64,000 nucleotides of DNA from NCBI RefSeq assembly GCF_051020765.1, contig NC_134931.1, positions 21,282,810 to 21,346,809 of the forward strand, read 5' to 3'. The notes under the pieces were generated by a model, which searched no databases, had not been told where the DNA came from, and saw only the letters and a list, made by a program, of their open reading frames with translations. Of the stretch, positions 11,676-23,054 are shown in pieces (positions within the stretch are counted from its first letter, which is position 1; the number at the start of each line of letters is the position of its first letter). The position numbers and the translations under genes are program-made. This DNA is from Lasioglossum baleicum (taxonomy: Eukaryota > Arthropoda > Insecta > Hymenoptera > Halictidae).

Positions 11676-14600
11676 TTACGTGGATTTCACACTATTCGCA
11701 CACAAAATATTCCAAAACAGAAGCCAAATAGGGAATATTGTAGAAACTGCTACATTATAAAACCAGTTCCCATATATCATTGAATCCATAATGCTAAAAA
11801 CGTATGCTTGCTTGCTAGCACGATAGCTACGGAACAAAATCGAGAGGAACGGATCCGTGGAAAAATTTGCATATGTGTAACACAATATGAGAATATTTGA
11901 GGTGACGAACGGATGTAAGAGGATCCAGAGAAACGAAAGGAGGCTCCGACATCTGAAACCAAATTATGACAAAAAAAATTTATATTTCGTACAATTTGAA
12001 AGAGGCAAACAACAAACAAATGTTTTAGAAGCACTCTTACTTGCTGCCAGACTTCTGTTTCGGTGTAATTGGTAGAATCATAGGCACATAAACTATAGCC
12101 ACAACGAGCGCTAAAGAAAAATTGTGCATAGCTATACACATTAACACGGTAGCTAATTCCACCGATGCAATTACACAAATTAAAGCTGAATTTTTATACT
12201 TTATTACTCTGAAAATAATTCAAGCATATTACTATCTGAAATTGTATAGTTATGTCAATTCAACAACTATTATTGTAATGAATGTTTGAATTACCTTTTA
12301 GGATAAAGTGGCAACGCTAAACTCAGGATGGTTATCGCTGCGAAACCAAGATATATAGAATCTTCTGTACGAAGGTTAAACGCTTTTCTACCGATATACG
12401 TTAGTGCACTAGGCGATGAAGCAATTATTACTCCAAAAATATGAGCCCATAATATTTCCGAAGTTATAATTCCGATATCAAACCCATCATCTTTCTATAA
12501 AGTTAAGAAGTTATATTAGCGATCTCTTCTTAAAACAAATAATACAATAAGCTAACAATTTCAATTACAATTATCTTCGATTGTTTAGTGGTAGTAGCTA
12601 CACTTTTTTTATCTTCTGCAGAAGGGGATATCTGAAGTCTCTGCCAGATGGAAAATGCTTTTATAAACACTCCAGCAATAATTAGAACCAAGGATCGTAT
12701 ATAAAGTCCTGAAAATAATAAAAATTTCCAACTTAATTGGATACTGCCTAACGATTTATGATACCGTTTCACACTAGGTTTAAAGGATGAGTCAAAATGA
12801 CACATTCTATTATAATATTCTTAGTACTTATTGATTTCGGTATATATATATGTGTATATATATATAAAAAGTGGCTAAAAATTTGAATAAACACATTCTC
12901 GTTATTTTAATAAAGCAACGTAAAATAGTTACTGTTAGTGCTCTGTAAAGCTAGTGTTAAATAGAAATTTCCACTTACCAATCGAAATGTAAGTATCGGT
13001 TGACGGAAGTAGATAGAAAAAGTACGACTGATGAAAACGTTCCAGTAAATTATTCAACGACCGAATTATACTTTCCACTACGCGACCTACTTGATAAAAA
13101 TTTTCATCAGGATTTCGTTGGCCACGTTTTTCAAAACCTTCCAGAGTAATTGCTTCAATTCCGAACCTTCGATAGTATCGGATAGTATTATATTATATTG
13201 AAATATTATAAAAGCATAATGTACTTAGCAGTTGATTAAATACCTATGGAAAAGTCCATGATTACCAGTAGGAATCCCAGTAGCCTGAGTACCTATCATC
13301 ATGAGAAGCGTTTGAAAATGATAACGCCAATTTTTCAATTTGTTTTTGTATCTAACGTCGAAACGCTTTTGAACTGAATGTTTTATGCCTCCTTTGGCAA
13401 TCATATTCTGTGCTAAATTAAAAAGATCCAAGTTGGGCAGTTGTCCATTTAAACCTTCAACCTACACATTAATTTCAGGATAAAAGCATATTCACATGTT
13501 TCTGCAAATTGTATACATATGACATACTTAAAAATGTTTTTGTACAAATTGTACAAATATATGACATACTTTAACGTCGATTGATGAAATTTTCATTGAA
13601 TGCAATTCCAAATTAATAGCAGCTTGAATGGAGCCAGCACGACCTGCTAGATCTCCAGAAATAAGTACACCTTCGTCACCGCTTGTGACTCCGTGATAGG
13701 CATCCAGCCAAGCCTGTATTCCTAACTGTTCATGTTCTGTTATTAAGAATATAATATCCTTTGCCCAATACTTTTGTTCTGAAATAGAAGGAGAGAACAA
13801 ACAAGTCAAAGTTTGGTGTTTATTTTGTTATATTACTCATTTCCAGGATGATGCGCCTTCCCATTTCTCGATAATGCATGCGATGCTAGATAAAGATCAA
13901 TCTAGGCCGCAGTCGCCCTCAGAAGTTCTATTTTTACTTTTACCAGGTATAATTTGCATTATTCTGCGACAGCTACATGCTGCCGAATAATGCAAATTCC
14001 GTTTCGTAAACTCTAATCTACTACTACTATATTACCTCCTAGTATATTCAGAATATTAAATTTAAGGAGAGATAAGAATATATATAGAATATAGATAATT
14101 AAACTAACTGTAAGATTTAAAAATAGGACTTTTGAGGGCGACTGCAGCCTAGAAAAAGCCCATCTTTGCATTATCGAGAAATGAGAATCCTGGAAACCAG
14201 TCTACCCCCTTTAGACGACTTACTTCTACAAAATTTGGCGAATGCAAGAAGCAGAGCAACAGAGGGAGCAGTATCTAAATAAATGCTGTTCACCGGTCTA
14301 AAAGGAACACTGACTATAATCGCTTCTGTACTGGCTGCTCTTGGAGCTCTTATGATTCCATATATATTTTGTCCTGTAAACTATAAAAAGAAATTGTTCT
14401 TTACTTTACTAATAAAAAGAATATATAAATATAAATATAGAAGTATAGAATATGTATTTTTTGTTTACTTTTTGCTCTTGAAATGGATATACTAATGAAA
14501 AATTATGTATGTAGACATCTAATTGAAGCTGATTTAATTTAGCTGCTAGCCAAGCATACGGCATTGTATCGGGATAATGTTTCATTTCATTAATCAACTC

Positions 14601-15427
14601 GTAATAATACTGTTTCGATGTTTGTTCCAAATTACTTTCGGTGGTAACCAATCCTGGTAGTAAAGCATTCTCGGAAAAATAGGTATCTGAAATGATTACA
14701 CATATTTGTCAGTATTATATAAAGTTTAGAGTATTACAATTAATCTTATACTTCACAGAAAGAAAAGTAATCATGCTATACAATATTACATAGAAAACAT
14801 TATTGATTATAACTAGACAGCGGATCTTTATGCATTTACGAAGAAATTGGTTGGGTGAAATATAGAAAACAGTAAAAGATTTTTAAAATTTGGGAATGTT
14901 GTAATATATTTTGGTTTTAATGTATATAACAAAGTTGTTAAGGGATGAAATTAATTTTTATGTTATTTCTGATTCCCACGATCAATGTAAAACATTTTTA
15001 TTTTGCACAAAGATCTGCTGTCTAATTATAACATAAAGTTATTTGTTCACCATGCGTATCTTATTGTTTTGCATGTAATATTTATGAACTATTTACATAA
15101 TATATATATATATATATTAATGATACAATTTATGATAACTTTGTTATGAGAAATTTATAATATACTGTGTTACATTTGATAAACTATTGTAGCAATTGAA
15201 TTGAAAACTATTTTTTAATTAACTGATAGATGAAAAAATATAACCTATTGTTTTCGGCATAAAAGATAGCAAGGTAAACACTTACTGTCATTAAATGTTG
15301 GTAAAGCAAGAAGTAATAACCAAATAATTCCGCTAATATAAAGAAGAAAACAAAGCGGTCGTTCCCATTTTAATAAAAATTTTATTATTTTCCCAGATCC
15401 TGCACTAGGATCTGTTAACAAACTCAT
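11676..15427 (-). CDS. GPAA1: GPI transamidase subunit GPAA1
   Basis: ER membrane subunit of the complex that attaches GPI anchors to proteins. The start chosen is the ATG at 15427 (MSLLTDP), which matches the family N terminus and is followed by a transmembrane segment (RPLCFLLYISGIIWLLLLAL). Further exons: about 14640-14500; about 14395-14230 (NIYGIIRAPRAASTEAIIVS); about 13780-13565 (YWAKDIIFLITEHEQLGIQA, AGRAGSIQAAINLEL, in the M28-peptidase-like lumenal domain); about 13460-13240 (TGNHGLFHRY); about 13140-12980 (LNNLLERFHQSYFFYLLP); and then hydrophobic C-terminal exons to 11676. The protein ends in the membrane segment FYNVAVSTIFPIWLLFWNIL. Family members lack peptidase metal ligands; I did not test this here. 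Introns carry MITEs of families A and B. Confidence 0.92.
13838..14213. mobile_element. MITE family A copy in GPAA1 intron
   Basis: The inverted blocks AAAGATCAATCTAGGCCGCA with GGCGACTGCAGCCTAGA, and TTCTCGATAATGCA with TGCATTATCGAGAAATGAGA, match the copy at 9144-9561. The right end CTACCCCCTTTAG is present; the left end is truncated near 13838. Confidence 0.75.
14814..15024. mobile_element. MITE family B copy in GPAA1 intron
   Basis: Starts TAGACAGCGGATCTTTATGCA and ends with the inverted AAAGATCTGCTGTCTA, with TA at both edges. About 210 bp, inverted relative to 11430-11631. Confidence 0.8.
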
Positions 15428-15512
15428 TTCGAAATCTATACCATTGAAATCAGGATCAAACCAGATCAAACCACTGATATATCAGTGGATCATATGAGTG
15501 GATCAAACCAGT

Positions 15513-15809
15513 GTCGCCAGAAAGTGACCGAACCGTCACTCGAGGGGAATACAAGGTACCCCCTCTCTGATGACCAGATGAGTAATATGTGGTAATATGT
15601 GACACGTTGCGCGTGCGCGATGAAGACGCAACAACGACTGACATTTCGCAGGTTTTACGTTATTGCCGCGTATCGTATCGTACCTATTATGTACATATGA
15701 ATCATGTGGGTCGTTCTAAATAGAGACTGTAAATATTCTTTATTATAAATAAAATTAATTGTAACATGTGGGAGTTTCAGTCGTGAAGCGAAGTATGAAT
15801 GCTTACTAT
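15513..15809. mobile_element. Solo-LTR-like repeat, copy 1
   Basis: Begins GTCGCCAGAAAGTGACCGAA and ends GAAGTATGAATGCTTACTAT; a second copy lies at 20229-20489. Copy 1 carries extra bases near 15583 and 15682-15718. An AATAAA signal falls in the right third, and no inverted ends are seen. The shape (fixed length, poly-A signal, no ORF) suits a solo LTR, but no tRNA primer site or coding region is linked, so the class is uncertain. It lies about 85 bp upstream of the GPAA1 start. Confidence 0.5.
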
Positions 15810-16262
15810 CCCTAGTAGCATTTACGGTTGGCCAACGGTGGCCAACGGTTGGGAGTTTGTTGGGGAATGGTGGGGCATGGTTGCAGAGCCCTGAGGCAGT
15901 TATATTGGCGGGAATGTATCGAAATAATCTTACCGGAGAAAAAGACTCCAGCACGTGTCCTACGAGTTACAAAATATACACAGATACACTTGTTATACAT
16001 TCATTTTTCAGAATCAAATCATATAAATTTTTTAAAATTCTGCGGGGTGCTCAAGGAACCCCATTTCATCTACCCAATAGTAGATACGTTACTGTTTTTC
16101 CGCGCAGCGCCTCTAGCGGCCATCCATCGTATCAAAAAAGTTGGGCTCAATCGAAGCACTGTTGTGCGCCATCGAAGGCCTCTCGGGGGAAATTGAATGA
16201 ATCCCAAAAGTACCGGGTAATTTAAATTACTGAAAAATGTTCCATAATAATAATAAATAACT
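15810..16262. other. Unclassified repetitive stretch between GPAA1 and PICK1
   Basis: Holds short direct repeats (GGCCAACGGT twice near 15827-15850) and a block near 16165-16190 (GTGCGCCATCGAAGGCCTCTC less its first base) that recurs at about 57895-57918. Several overlapping open frames exist but none resembles a protein. Confidence 0.4.
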
Positions 16263-16463
16263 AGACTCCGGATGTGCAATTTTCAATTTTTGTAGATGAA
16301 TTTTAAGAGAAAGTGGAATAAAATAGAATCTTATTTCCCGCACGGTAGTAGTCTTTGCAAATCTAAAATAAATAAAACTTGTACTAAAATCTGTCGAATT
16401 GTATATTCTATCGTTTTTTAAGAATTTTCAGAAGCCATAAATGCATAAAGATCCGTAGTCTAT
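16263..16463. mobile_element. MITE family B copy, diverged
   Basis: Starts AGACTCCGGATGTGC and ends GCATAAAGATCCGTAGTCTA, inverted to one another with mismatches; about 200 bp like the other family B copies. Confidence 0.65.
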
Positions 16464-16629
16464 AAATAACTAAACACAATTTATATTTACAGAATTGTTT
16501 ACTTCCATACTTGTTATAATAATTAAAAATTTAATAAATGCACTTCTCCATCTTATGGTTAGCACTTACTGGAAATATGTAATTAATTTATACATTAAGC
16601 ATAATACATATATAATCTTTTTTGTACAC

Positions 16630-16636
16630 ATCTATA

Positions 16637-16671
<35 letters not shown>

Positions 16672-16680
16672 CTCTCTTAA
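16630..16680. repeat. (TA)n microsatellite
   Basis: Interrupted TA repeat downstream of PICK1. It accounts for the Tyr-Ile repeats in open frames here. Confidence 0.9.
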
Positions 16681-16882
16681 AAATAATGATCTTTGGTGGC
16701 AATCTTTGGATCATGAGAAACAATAAAAGTAAATTGCGTGGACTAGCAAAAAAGGTATGACAACATAAACACATTATTCTGGAATGGTGTTTGCGTGACA
16801 TTAAATGCTCTTTTTTTTAAAAGCTTAAAAACAATGAATAGTAGTTAGTCAACATATTCTTAGAAATAAAAGTATAATGATG

Positions 16883-19800
16883 CTACATTGTATTATCGGG
16901 CTCTGATGATACATCAGGTGTATCATCGGTGAAGCTTCGCGTATCTATAAGGAGCTCTTCGTTATTTGATTTTTCTTCGGGCTCGTATTCATCTATGTCT
17001 TCTCCATCATCATTTATCATTTGAGATCCGATCGATTTATACTGAAACGCAGAGTGTGATAAGTCGACTTCTACAGGAAATAGTGTCACTGCGGATAACA
17101 AGTCTCTCGTATTGGAATAATACTTTCCTAAACCAGCTGCAAATTTTTGCAATTGCCATACAACATCTTGGACATGTTTATTATCTAATAATTCAAGTTT
17201 GACGAGCACATCCGATCTAAGTTTCGCGAACTTAGCTCGAGCCTCTTGTCGACATCTCAACACTAGCCGATACTCGTAATTGCCTGTTTCCATTCGATAA
17301 AGAGGCTCTTGCAGTGCTGCGGAACATTGTTCTTCGTCATCTAATTCTTTCACTTTCAAACAATAGGAAAGATATTCAAATTTTGCATCAGCATATTTGC
17401 TGATAGTCAGTCGAGTATCTGGAATGGCTTTGTTAAGATATGTACCAAGATCGTTTAATATTGGCTTTATCGACTTTAACATTGTTACACCAAACTTTTC
17501 CATTTGCCGATGCTGTTCACCAAACTGTCTGAAAGCTTCGCTAGCTCGTGGTTGCGGTTCTCTCACTCCTATTGCAGCGAATGCATCTCCAAATACTAAA
17601 AAACACATTGGTTTAATGCAATTTACGATAACATATAAGAAACACGAATATGCATACGCAATTTCCAATTGAGCAGGTCTTAATGGAAAAAAAAAGAACT
17701 GTTATTCAGAAATTATACCTTTATATATTTGTGTCAAGTCAAAGAATGCATGCAATGTTGACTGAGCATGAGAAACAAGACCTCTGTATAAATATTCTGT
17801 ACGTTGAAGTGCCATTAATCTTTGTACAAGTGCATCGTTACAAAGAATAGCGTGCGACAATCCGAGTGCATCTGCCGTCGCACTTCCCATTCCTTCGACA
17901 AGCCTATGCTTCACCTAAAAGTTAATATCACTGTTTGTTAGCAATAATAGTGCTAACGAATTATTTATAATGAGCAGATAAATTGCAGAAAACCTTTTTT
18001 AGAGCTATATCAAGTGTTCGTCCTTGTTTAGGATCAGCGTGTAATTTGTTGTAATTAATACTGACTTGAGAGTCGCAAGACTGTATCATTTTTGCGACTT
18101 CTACTTTCGTCTTTCCCCTAACCGAAGATCCGTTAACCGCAACAAGTTCATCTCCTGCTTGTAGGGTACCATCCAGTGCAGCAGGTGTATTGTCAAATAC
18201 TTGTACAATGTACAAACAACGGCACTGAGGTGCCCCACCTCCAATGCTTATGCCTATCAGATTACTGCTGTCCTTTTGTATTACCACATTTCCAGAGGTA
18301 ATTGTCATCCCCCTGTATATAAAATCATACAATAATCAAAATGTATGGAATGTTCATGAATTTCTGTTCTGTTGAGCAAAAGACGAAAAACCTTTTCCAA
18401 ATACATATACGAGAAAATGTAGTAAGCATATTTATATAATATCAGCTAATAAAATCACTAATTTATGGCTTATGTACACGTGTATTTACATAGCGATAGA
18501 AAAGTAATAAGTAGACTGCGGATCTTTATGCGAAATAAAAATTGTTTGCACTCACTGCAAGATACAGGAGCTACTTAAGAATGTCTTTCTTCCCTTAATC
18601 ATTTGAGTGTGTTCCAAGTAATGTATTGACACTCTTCGAATTTTTAAATCCTCTTCTGTTTCAAATTACAAGTCCTCTTGTTTTGTCAGTAATAAGTAGA
18701 ACTGCCGATTTCATGCATTTATGGGAAAAATGAGTGGATCGAATTTGAAAATATAGAATGCTCAAAATAATTTCTGAACATCGATATATTTTGAACTTGC
18801 TAGAATTATTCAAGAAAGAATGAAATGTGTATCTGGCTTCTGTCTCTTGCAATCGAAGCAGAAAATGTTTATTTTGCATTTAAAATCCACAGTCTAATAG
18901 TGTAATAAGCTTCTAATAAAATAATGCAAATAACTTGAAATAATTTGAAAGAATTACACAGTAGTAAGTGTACAGAATACTATGAATAATTAAAATGATT
19001 GTGTTGAACAAATAAATTTAAATGTATAAGAATATGTACCTAGTTACACAAATGTAACAAAACATTATTCTTATTCTTACCTCTGGAAAATCTTTTAGTT
19101 ATCAAGTATTCGTTAGTAATATAACAAAAATATCGAAATACATTACTACTAGAGAAATAAATGAAATATTGCTTGATTTTTGAAATGTAGCTTACCGCAT
19201 GCACATTATTATGTTACAACTTACATCGCACAGGTTTGCAGTTGATGAAGAGACTGATCTGGCGAGATCAGTTCTACATCTGGTCTATGTTTTACAATAA
19301 TAAGAGAAAAGAAAAATCGTGAAATTGACAGAGTGCCGAGAGCGTGTATCAGTAGATAGTAGTGAGGGGGGTATGCGAGACTCCTGATTCCTGAGAATGT
19401 TTGGCTTTCCCGAAAATCTTTGGGATTTCTTACTAAAAGACAATATTAAAAGATTCCATACAGTATCGGAAATCCCAAAGATTCTCGAGAAACCCAAACA
19501 TATTCGGAATCCCATCCCGACCCGATACGCATCTTCCCGTTCTGCCCCAAGCATCGGTTTCCGGGACTTCCCGGGATCTCGCACGCCATTAGTAGATAGA
19601 TATGTGTAAAGAAAGTTGTAAAGAAATAGTAAAGTAGTAAAACATATCAATGCGTACATGCGATCTTCCATCATGGTATATTGATCTGATTGAGCGCTAG
19701 CCGATGGCACGGTGGTCAACAAAACAAGACAATCCTCCTGTAACTTTTCATCCAACTCTTTCCAAGTACCTTTAGTCGCAGATAAAACTGCTCGACCCTT

Positions 19801-19959
19801 CAAACTATACCACCGCACCGTGGCATACAGACATGCATGGTACAAGAAAATAGAAGCACATTTAAATTGAAATGTGACATATATCAATAATGGTAAAAAG
19901 AGTTCTCATGAAACCAACATCTTGTCCTCTTCGAAGAAGAAATCATCTTCGTAATCCAT
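16883..19959 (-). CDS. PICK1: PRKCA-binding protein PICK1 (PDZ + BAR)
   Basis: Peripheral membrane adaptor that binds receptor C-termini through its PDZ domain and curved membranes through its BAR/arfaptin-homology domain. Four exons join in frame to 422 residues (human protein about 415): 19959-19919, 18312-17994, 17914-17719 and 17595-16883. Exon 1 codes MDYEDDFFFEEDK, like the acidic N terminus of the family. The PDZ domain spans about residues 18-105 with the carboxylate-binding LIGISIGGG loop and IVQVFDNTPAA. BAR landmarks are HRLVEGMGSATADALGLS, IGVREPQPRASEAF, IPDTRLTISKYADAKFEYLS and GNYEYRLVLRCRQEA. An acidic tail ends EPDNTM. The first donor (AT|GTTGGT) is weak. Two candidate cassette exons sit in intron 1. 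Confidence 0.94.
18512..18896. mobile_element. MITE family B, two copies fused, in PICK1 intron 1
   Basis: TAGACTGCGGATCTTTATGC opens at 18512. A second left-type end (AACTGCCGATTTCATGCATTT) occurs near 18701, and the right end TTTGCATTTAAAATCCACAG closes at 18896. About 385 bp, so either a tandem or nested pair. Confidence 0.65.
19225..19284 (-). other. Candidate cassette exon B of PICK1
   Basis: 60 nt between an acceptor (aacatag) and a strong donor (GTAAGT). In frame it encodes the tail of codon AT|A and then PDVELISPDQSLHQLQTCA. It ends with AT, the same phase as PICK1 exon 1, so it could join to PICK1 exon 2 (G GGG ATG). If not spliced there, it reads Met-stop. No similarity recognised. 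Confidence 0.45.
19359..19590. mobile_element. hAT-type MITE with 8-bp duplication AGTAGATA
   Basis: The direct repeats AGTAGATA at 19351-19358 and 19591-19598 bracket a 232-bp inverted-repeat element (GTATGCGAGACTCC near the left end, GGGATCTCGCACGCC near the right). It is related to the element at 24668-24889. It lies between the two candidate PICK1 cassette exons. Confidence 0.75.
19658..19804 (-). other. Candidate cassette exon A of PICK1
   Basis: 147 nt between a TATAG acceptor and the donor AT|GTACGC. It encodes 49 residues in frame with PICK1 exon 1, including ATKGTWKELDEKLQEDCLVL. The open frame continues upstream without an ATG, so an upstream exon is required; PICK1 exon 1 has the right phase. 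The product is not recognised. Confidence 0.45.
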
Positions 19960-20228
19960 GCTTGCAACCTGTAACATTTAACGATCATTAAATCGATCAT
20001 TCATATTCTGTCATTATTAGTAAACAAATAAAACCTGGTTGAGTAATAAATTCCAAAAAAATTACGCTTCCAATAATACATACGAAACATACTATAAATA
20101 ATTTTCAAGTGTGAACGTTACAAATGAAATTTACATATGTTTTATACCTTTTTCTTAGTGTACAGGGAAAAATTGTATTAAGGTTATCTGTCAAAGAATC
20201 TGCGGAGAAGGCGAGAAGTGACAGTTAC
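19960..20228. other. PICK1 5' flank
   Basis: Short AT-rich region upstream of the PICK1 start, ending at a solo-LTR-like repeat. No promoter motif is read with confidence. Confidence 0.4.
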
Positions 20229-20489
20229 GTCGCCAGAAAGTGACCGAACCGTCACTCGAGGGGAATACAAGGTACCCCCTCTCTGATGACCAAAGTAATA
20301 TGTGACATGTTGCGCGTGCGCGATGGAGACGCAACAACGACTGACATTTCGCAGGTTTTAGGTTATTGCCGCGTATCGTATTTATCTGATCGTATCTAAA
20401 TAGAGACTGTAAACATTCTTTATTATAAATAAAATTAATTGTAACATGTGGGTGTTTCAGTCGTGAAGCGAAGTATGAATGCTTACTAT
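20229..20489. mobile_element. Solo-LTR-like repeat, copy 2
   Basis: Near-identical to 15513-15809 over most of its length (GTCGCCAGAAAGTGACCGAA at the left, GAATGCTTACTAT at the right), but shorter by two internal segments. Again it lies just upstream of a minus-strand gene start (PICK1, 270 bp away). Confidence 0.5.
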
Positions 20490-20771
20490 ATGTACAATTG
20501 AAAAAATCTTGAAATCTGTATGTAAATATGTAGTACTGAGTTACATTCCAGTAAAATCAATAAATAAATCATAATATATTTTAACATTTTTAACACTGTT
20601 AACCCTCATACGCTCCTCAAAAATAGTTGCATAAAAGAGACTGGGATAATAAATTTACTCATTTTTCTTCTACATGATAAATTGACAAGTTATGTTTTAT
20701 TTGTAATGTTACATTCGACATAGACATAAAGGGATCAATAATTACATAGTATGTGAAATAAGTAAATGGGT

Positions 20772-21380
20772 GAATTAATGTACGTAATTATTATATTATG
20801 TATATAAATATAGTTGGATATAACAATATAATTATTTAAAAATATATTACAAATACACAGGACTCGTTCCAAAACCAAAAATTAGTAAAATGGTAAGTAA
20901 TACGTGAAACAAGAAAGCATTATTTACTTTTAATGTTGTAAATAACGGATTTCTAAAATAAATTAGATAATACACCTTGTGTACTTACAAGTTTTTCAAT
21001 AATGACAGGTAGCGTCAAAAATCATTTCTGCAACACATAAAATATATCCAAATTTGAAAATTTAATATTTGTTTCGCTCATAGTTTTTTTAGGGAGTTAT
21101 CCGTATATATCTTTTATAATTTATAATATTATAATTTATAACATCTTACACAATAACCTGTAAAACTAACATCACTGAAAAATTCTGATACTATAATTAT
21201 AGACATATTATGCATATATAGAAAATATAACTAGGAAATATAACCATAAACTAATCACCCAGCACAACTCATGATGGTGAACAACAGCTGAATTCTCGTT
21301 CTGTGCGCAATCCATTTTGTGTCCAATTCTACATGTGCACCATTCATATTCTGTGGTGTGCAATCCCGCTGTGCGCCAAA
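20772..21380. repeat. Dispersed repeat, copy 1 of a near-identical pair
   Basis: About 609 bp repeated in the same orientation at 57253-57877. The copies share the sequence from GAATTAATGTACG to GCTGTGCGCCAAA. Copy 1 lacks 14 bases present in copy 2 near 20948 (ATTAAATCACTTAA). No conserved open frame runs through it. Confidence 0.85.
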
Positions 21381-22200
21381 CAGGAAAATTCGGATCTTCC
21401 AGTTGAACGTTGATTCGTCGGGTGGCTCGTCTTTGGTTGCTGCTCGATGGTGATTGGTGGTGGAGGTGCCTCAATAGCGCGCGCACGAGAGTCAGTGATG
21501 GGATGATTGTTGGCGCTTTTCACGCGCACGCGCGACGACTCTAGCCTCAGTCAAGTACGAAGATCGCGGGGTACCTTGGTCGCCCTGCTAATTTCCCGCC
21601 ATATAGTCTCCCACTACTTTCCCCCCAGTAGTTCCCCACTTTCGGACGTAGACGTAGACACGGCCCTGACGAGAGTGGGGTACACGCGAGGGTGAAGGCC
21701 CGTCGAAACAAGGGTCGTGGGACCGAGCGAGAGAGAGGTCCGAGGGAGTTCCAAGAGGTCCTTGTGTGACTGAGAATTTACGACTTCCTGTCCTTGACCG
21801 ATTCTAGACTTCGACTGCCTATTTATGCGTAATTGGTGAAGCTCCTCCAAGAGTTACATGACTTTACCCAAATTCCTCGATTAGTCTCGTCCATCTGGTT
21901 TCGTCAAGGATCTCTGTGGAAACCTCTTGTTTCCCTACTTATTCTAAGCCTAAGCTATCGTGCCCGAATAAAGAATATATGTATATGAAATACGCGGCTT
22001 TGACTAAACGTTATGCTTTATATTCAAATTTCCCTCTCAGCGCCATTAATCGAACCTATATTACGGTAACGCTATCGTAACTATGTTCGCGTGATCAACA
22101 GGTCACGCTACAGACCGTAAACAATCTAGGATATTTAGTTTCAATTTCTTGGTACCAGATGGCACTAATTATTTCTTGAGTTTTCATCATCTTTATACGT
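21381..22200. other. GC-richer unclassified repeat-like stretch
   Basis: Unlike its AT-rich surroundings, 21480-21730 is GC-rich with C and G runs, followed by AATAAAG at about 21967 and then a stretch with ACGCGGCTTTGACTAAACG. Several short open frames are present, none recognised. It could be an LTR or non-autonomous element, but I cannot define its ends. Confidence 0.35.
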
Positions 22201-22217
22201 AACCTAAGGTCCTAATT

Positions 22218-22225
22218 TCTTTTCG
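22218..22225 (+). promoter_or_regulatory. Candidate 5'-TOP-like start of NSA2
   Basis: TCTTTTCG lies just ahead of a short segment that ends at a consensus donor (GAAG|GTATGT, exon end 22247). An intron to the acceptor TTCTTTTCAG at 23000 would place the NSA2 start codon 54 nt into exon 2. The same octamer lies 80 bp upstream of RACK1. Confidence 0.35.
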
Positions 22226-22247
22226 CGTGTGGGAAGCGTAGTTGAAG

Positions 22248-23000
22248 GTATGTTAAGTTAGAGATTTTCAAATATTACTTTAATTTTATGATAGTTTCGA
22301 TGAAGTTTCATTGATTTAGATGTAATAATTTTTTAAAATATATTTATAAGTATTTTTAACTGTTATAATGTTCTACTTTCGCGTGTGTATAGTAGAACGA
22401 AACTGAACGCATGGCACGTTGCAGTAACATGGTTTTACGCCGCTTTTTAATGAAGTTGCGTTAATAAAAGGAGAACGTTAATTCTTCTTCCAATATTATA
22501 ATATCATATGTTTTATCTAGAAAAAGTCGATTTGGCCTTGTTACAAATATTAGGAATAAATAGTATTATAGTGTATTCTAAGTAAATATAAAGTGCTGTT
22601 GTTAATTATATTATACGTCAGTGTTTGTCCAGAGTACAATACATAGTACCAAATATATAGATAAAAGTGTTGGTATATGTTTAATTCTATGAAATATATG
22701 ATCATTGAAATCGATCAATATGTTTACTGGACATAAGACGTTATATATGTAACGTACATTTCTTTATACGTAACAAATATATAAAGCCTGAACCCACATA
22801 GGTAGGTACATTTCACATTTCTGGAGTCTTCATTTAATATAGTAATCCATATGTCTATAAATTCAACCATTTATACGTAACATATAAAATGTCGGATCTA
22901 AAAGATTTTCATATAAATTTTCTGTATTTAACAGGTAGGTATTTATAAAATAACATATTTAATCATTACATTGTTGTAGATTAACTGTTCTTCTTTTCAG
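22248..23000 (+). other. Probable 5' UTR intron of NSA2
   Basis: Bounded by a GTATGT donor and a polypyrimidine-rich TTCTTTTCAG acceptor. The interior is AT-rich with no recognised element. Confidence 0.4.
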
Positions 23001-23054
23001 AATTGTTTGAGTTAAAGAAGTAATTTATTCTGCAAAGAAGAAACATCGTTTGCA

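Noticed and set aside
15828..16279. Three overlapping open frames of 69-122 residues
   Set aside because: Mutually overlapping on both strands, in repetitive sequence, no similarity to known families.
19285..19655. Continuation of the open frame beyond the donor of candidate exon A
   Set aside because: This part is the hAT MITE sequence (Arg/Pro/Phe-rich translation), not exon.
21208..21850. Several short open frames in GC-rich sequence upstream of NSA2
   Set aside because: GC-rich sequence keeps frames open by chance; part overlaps a dispersed repeat.
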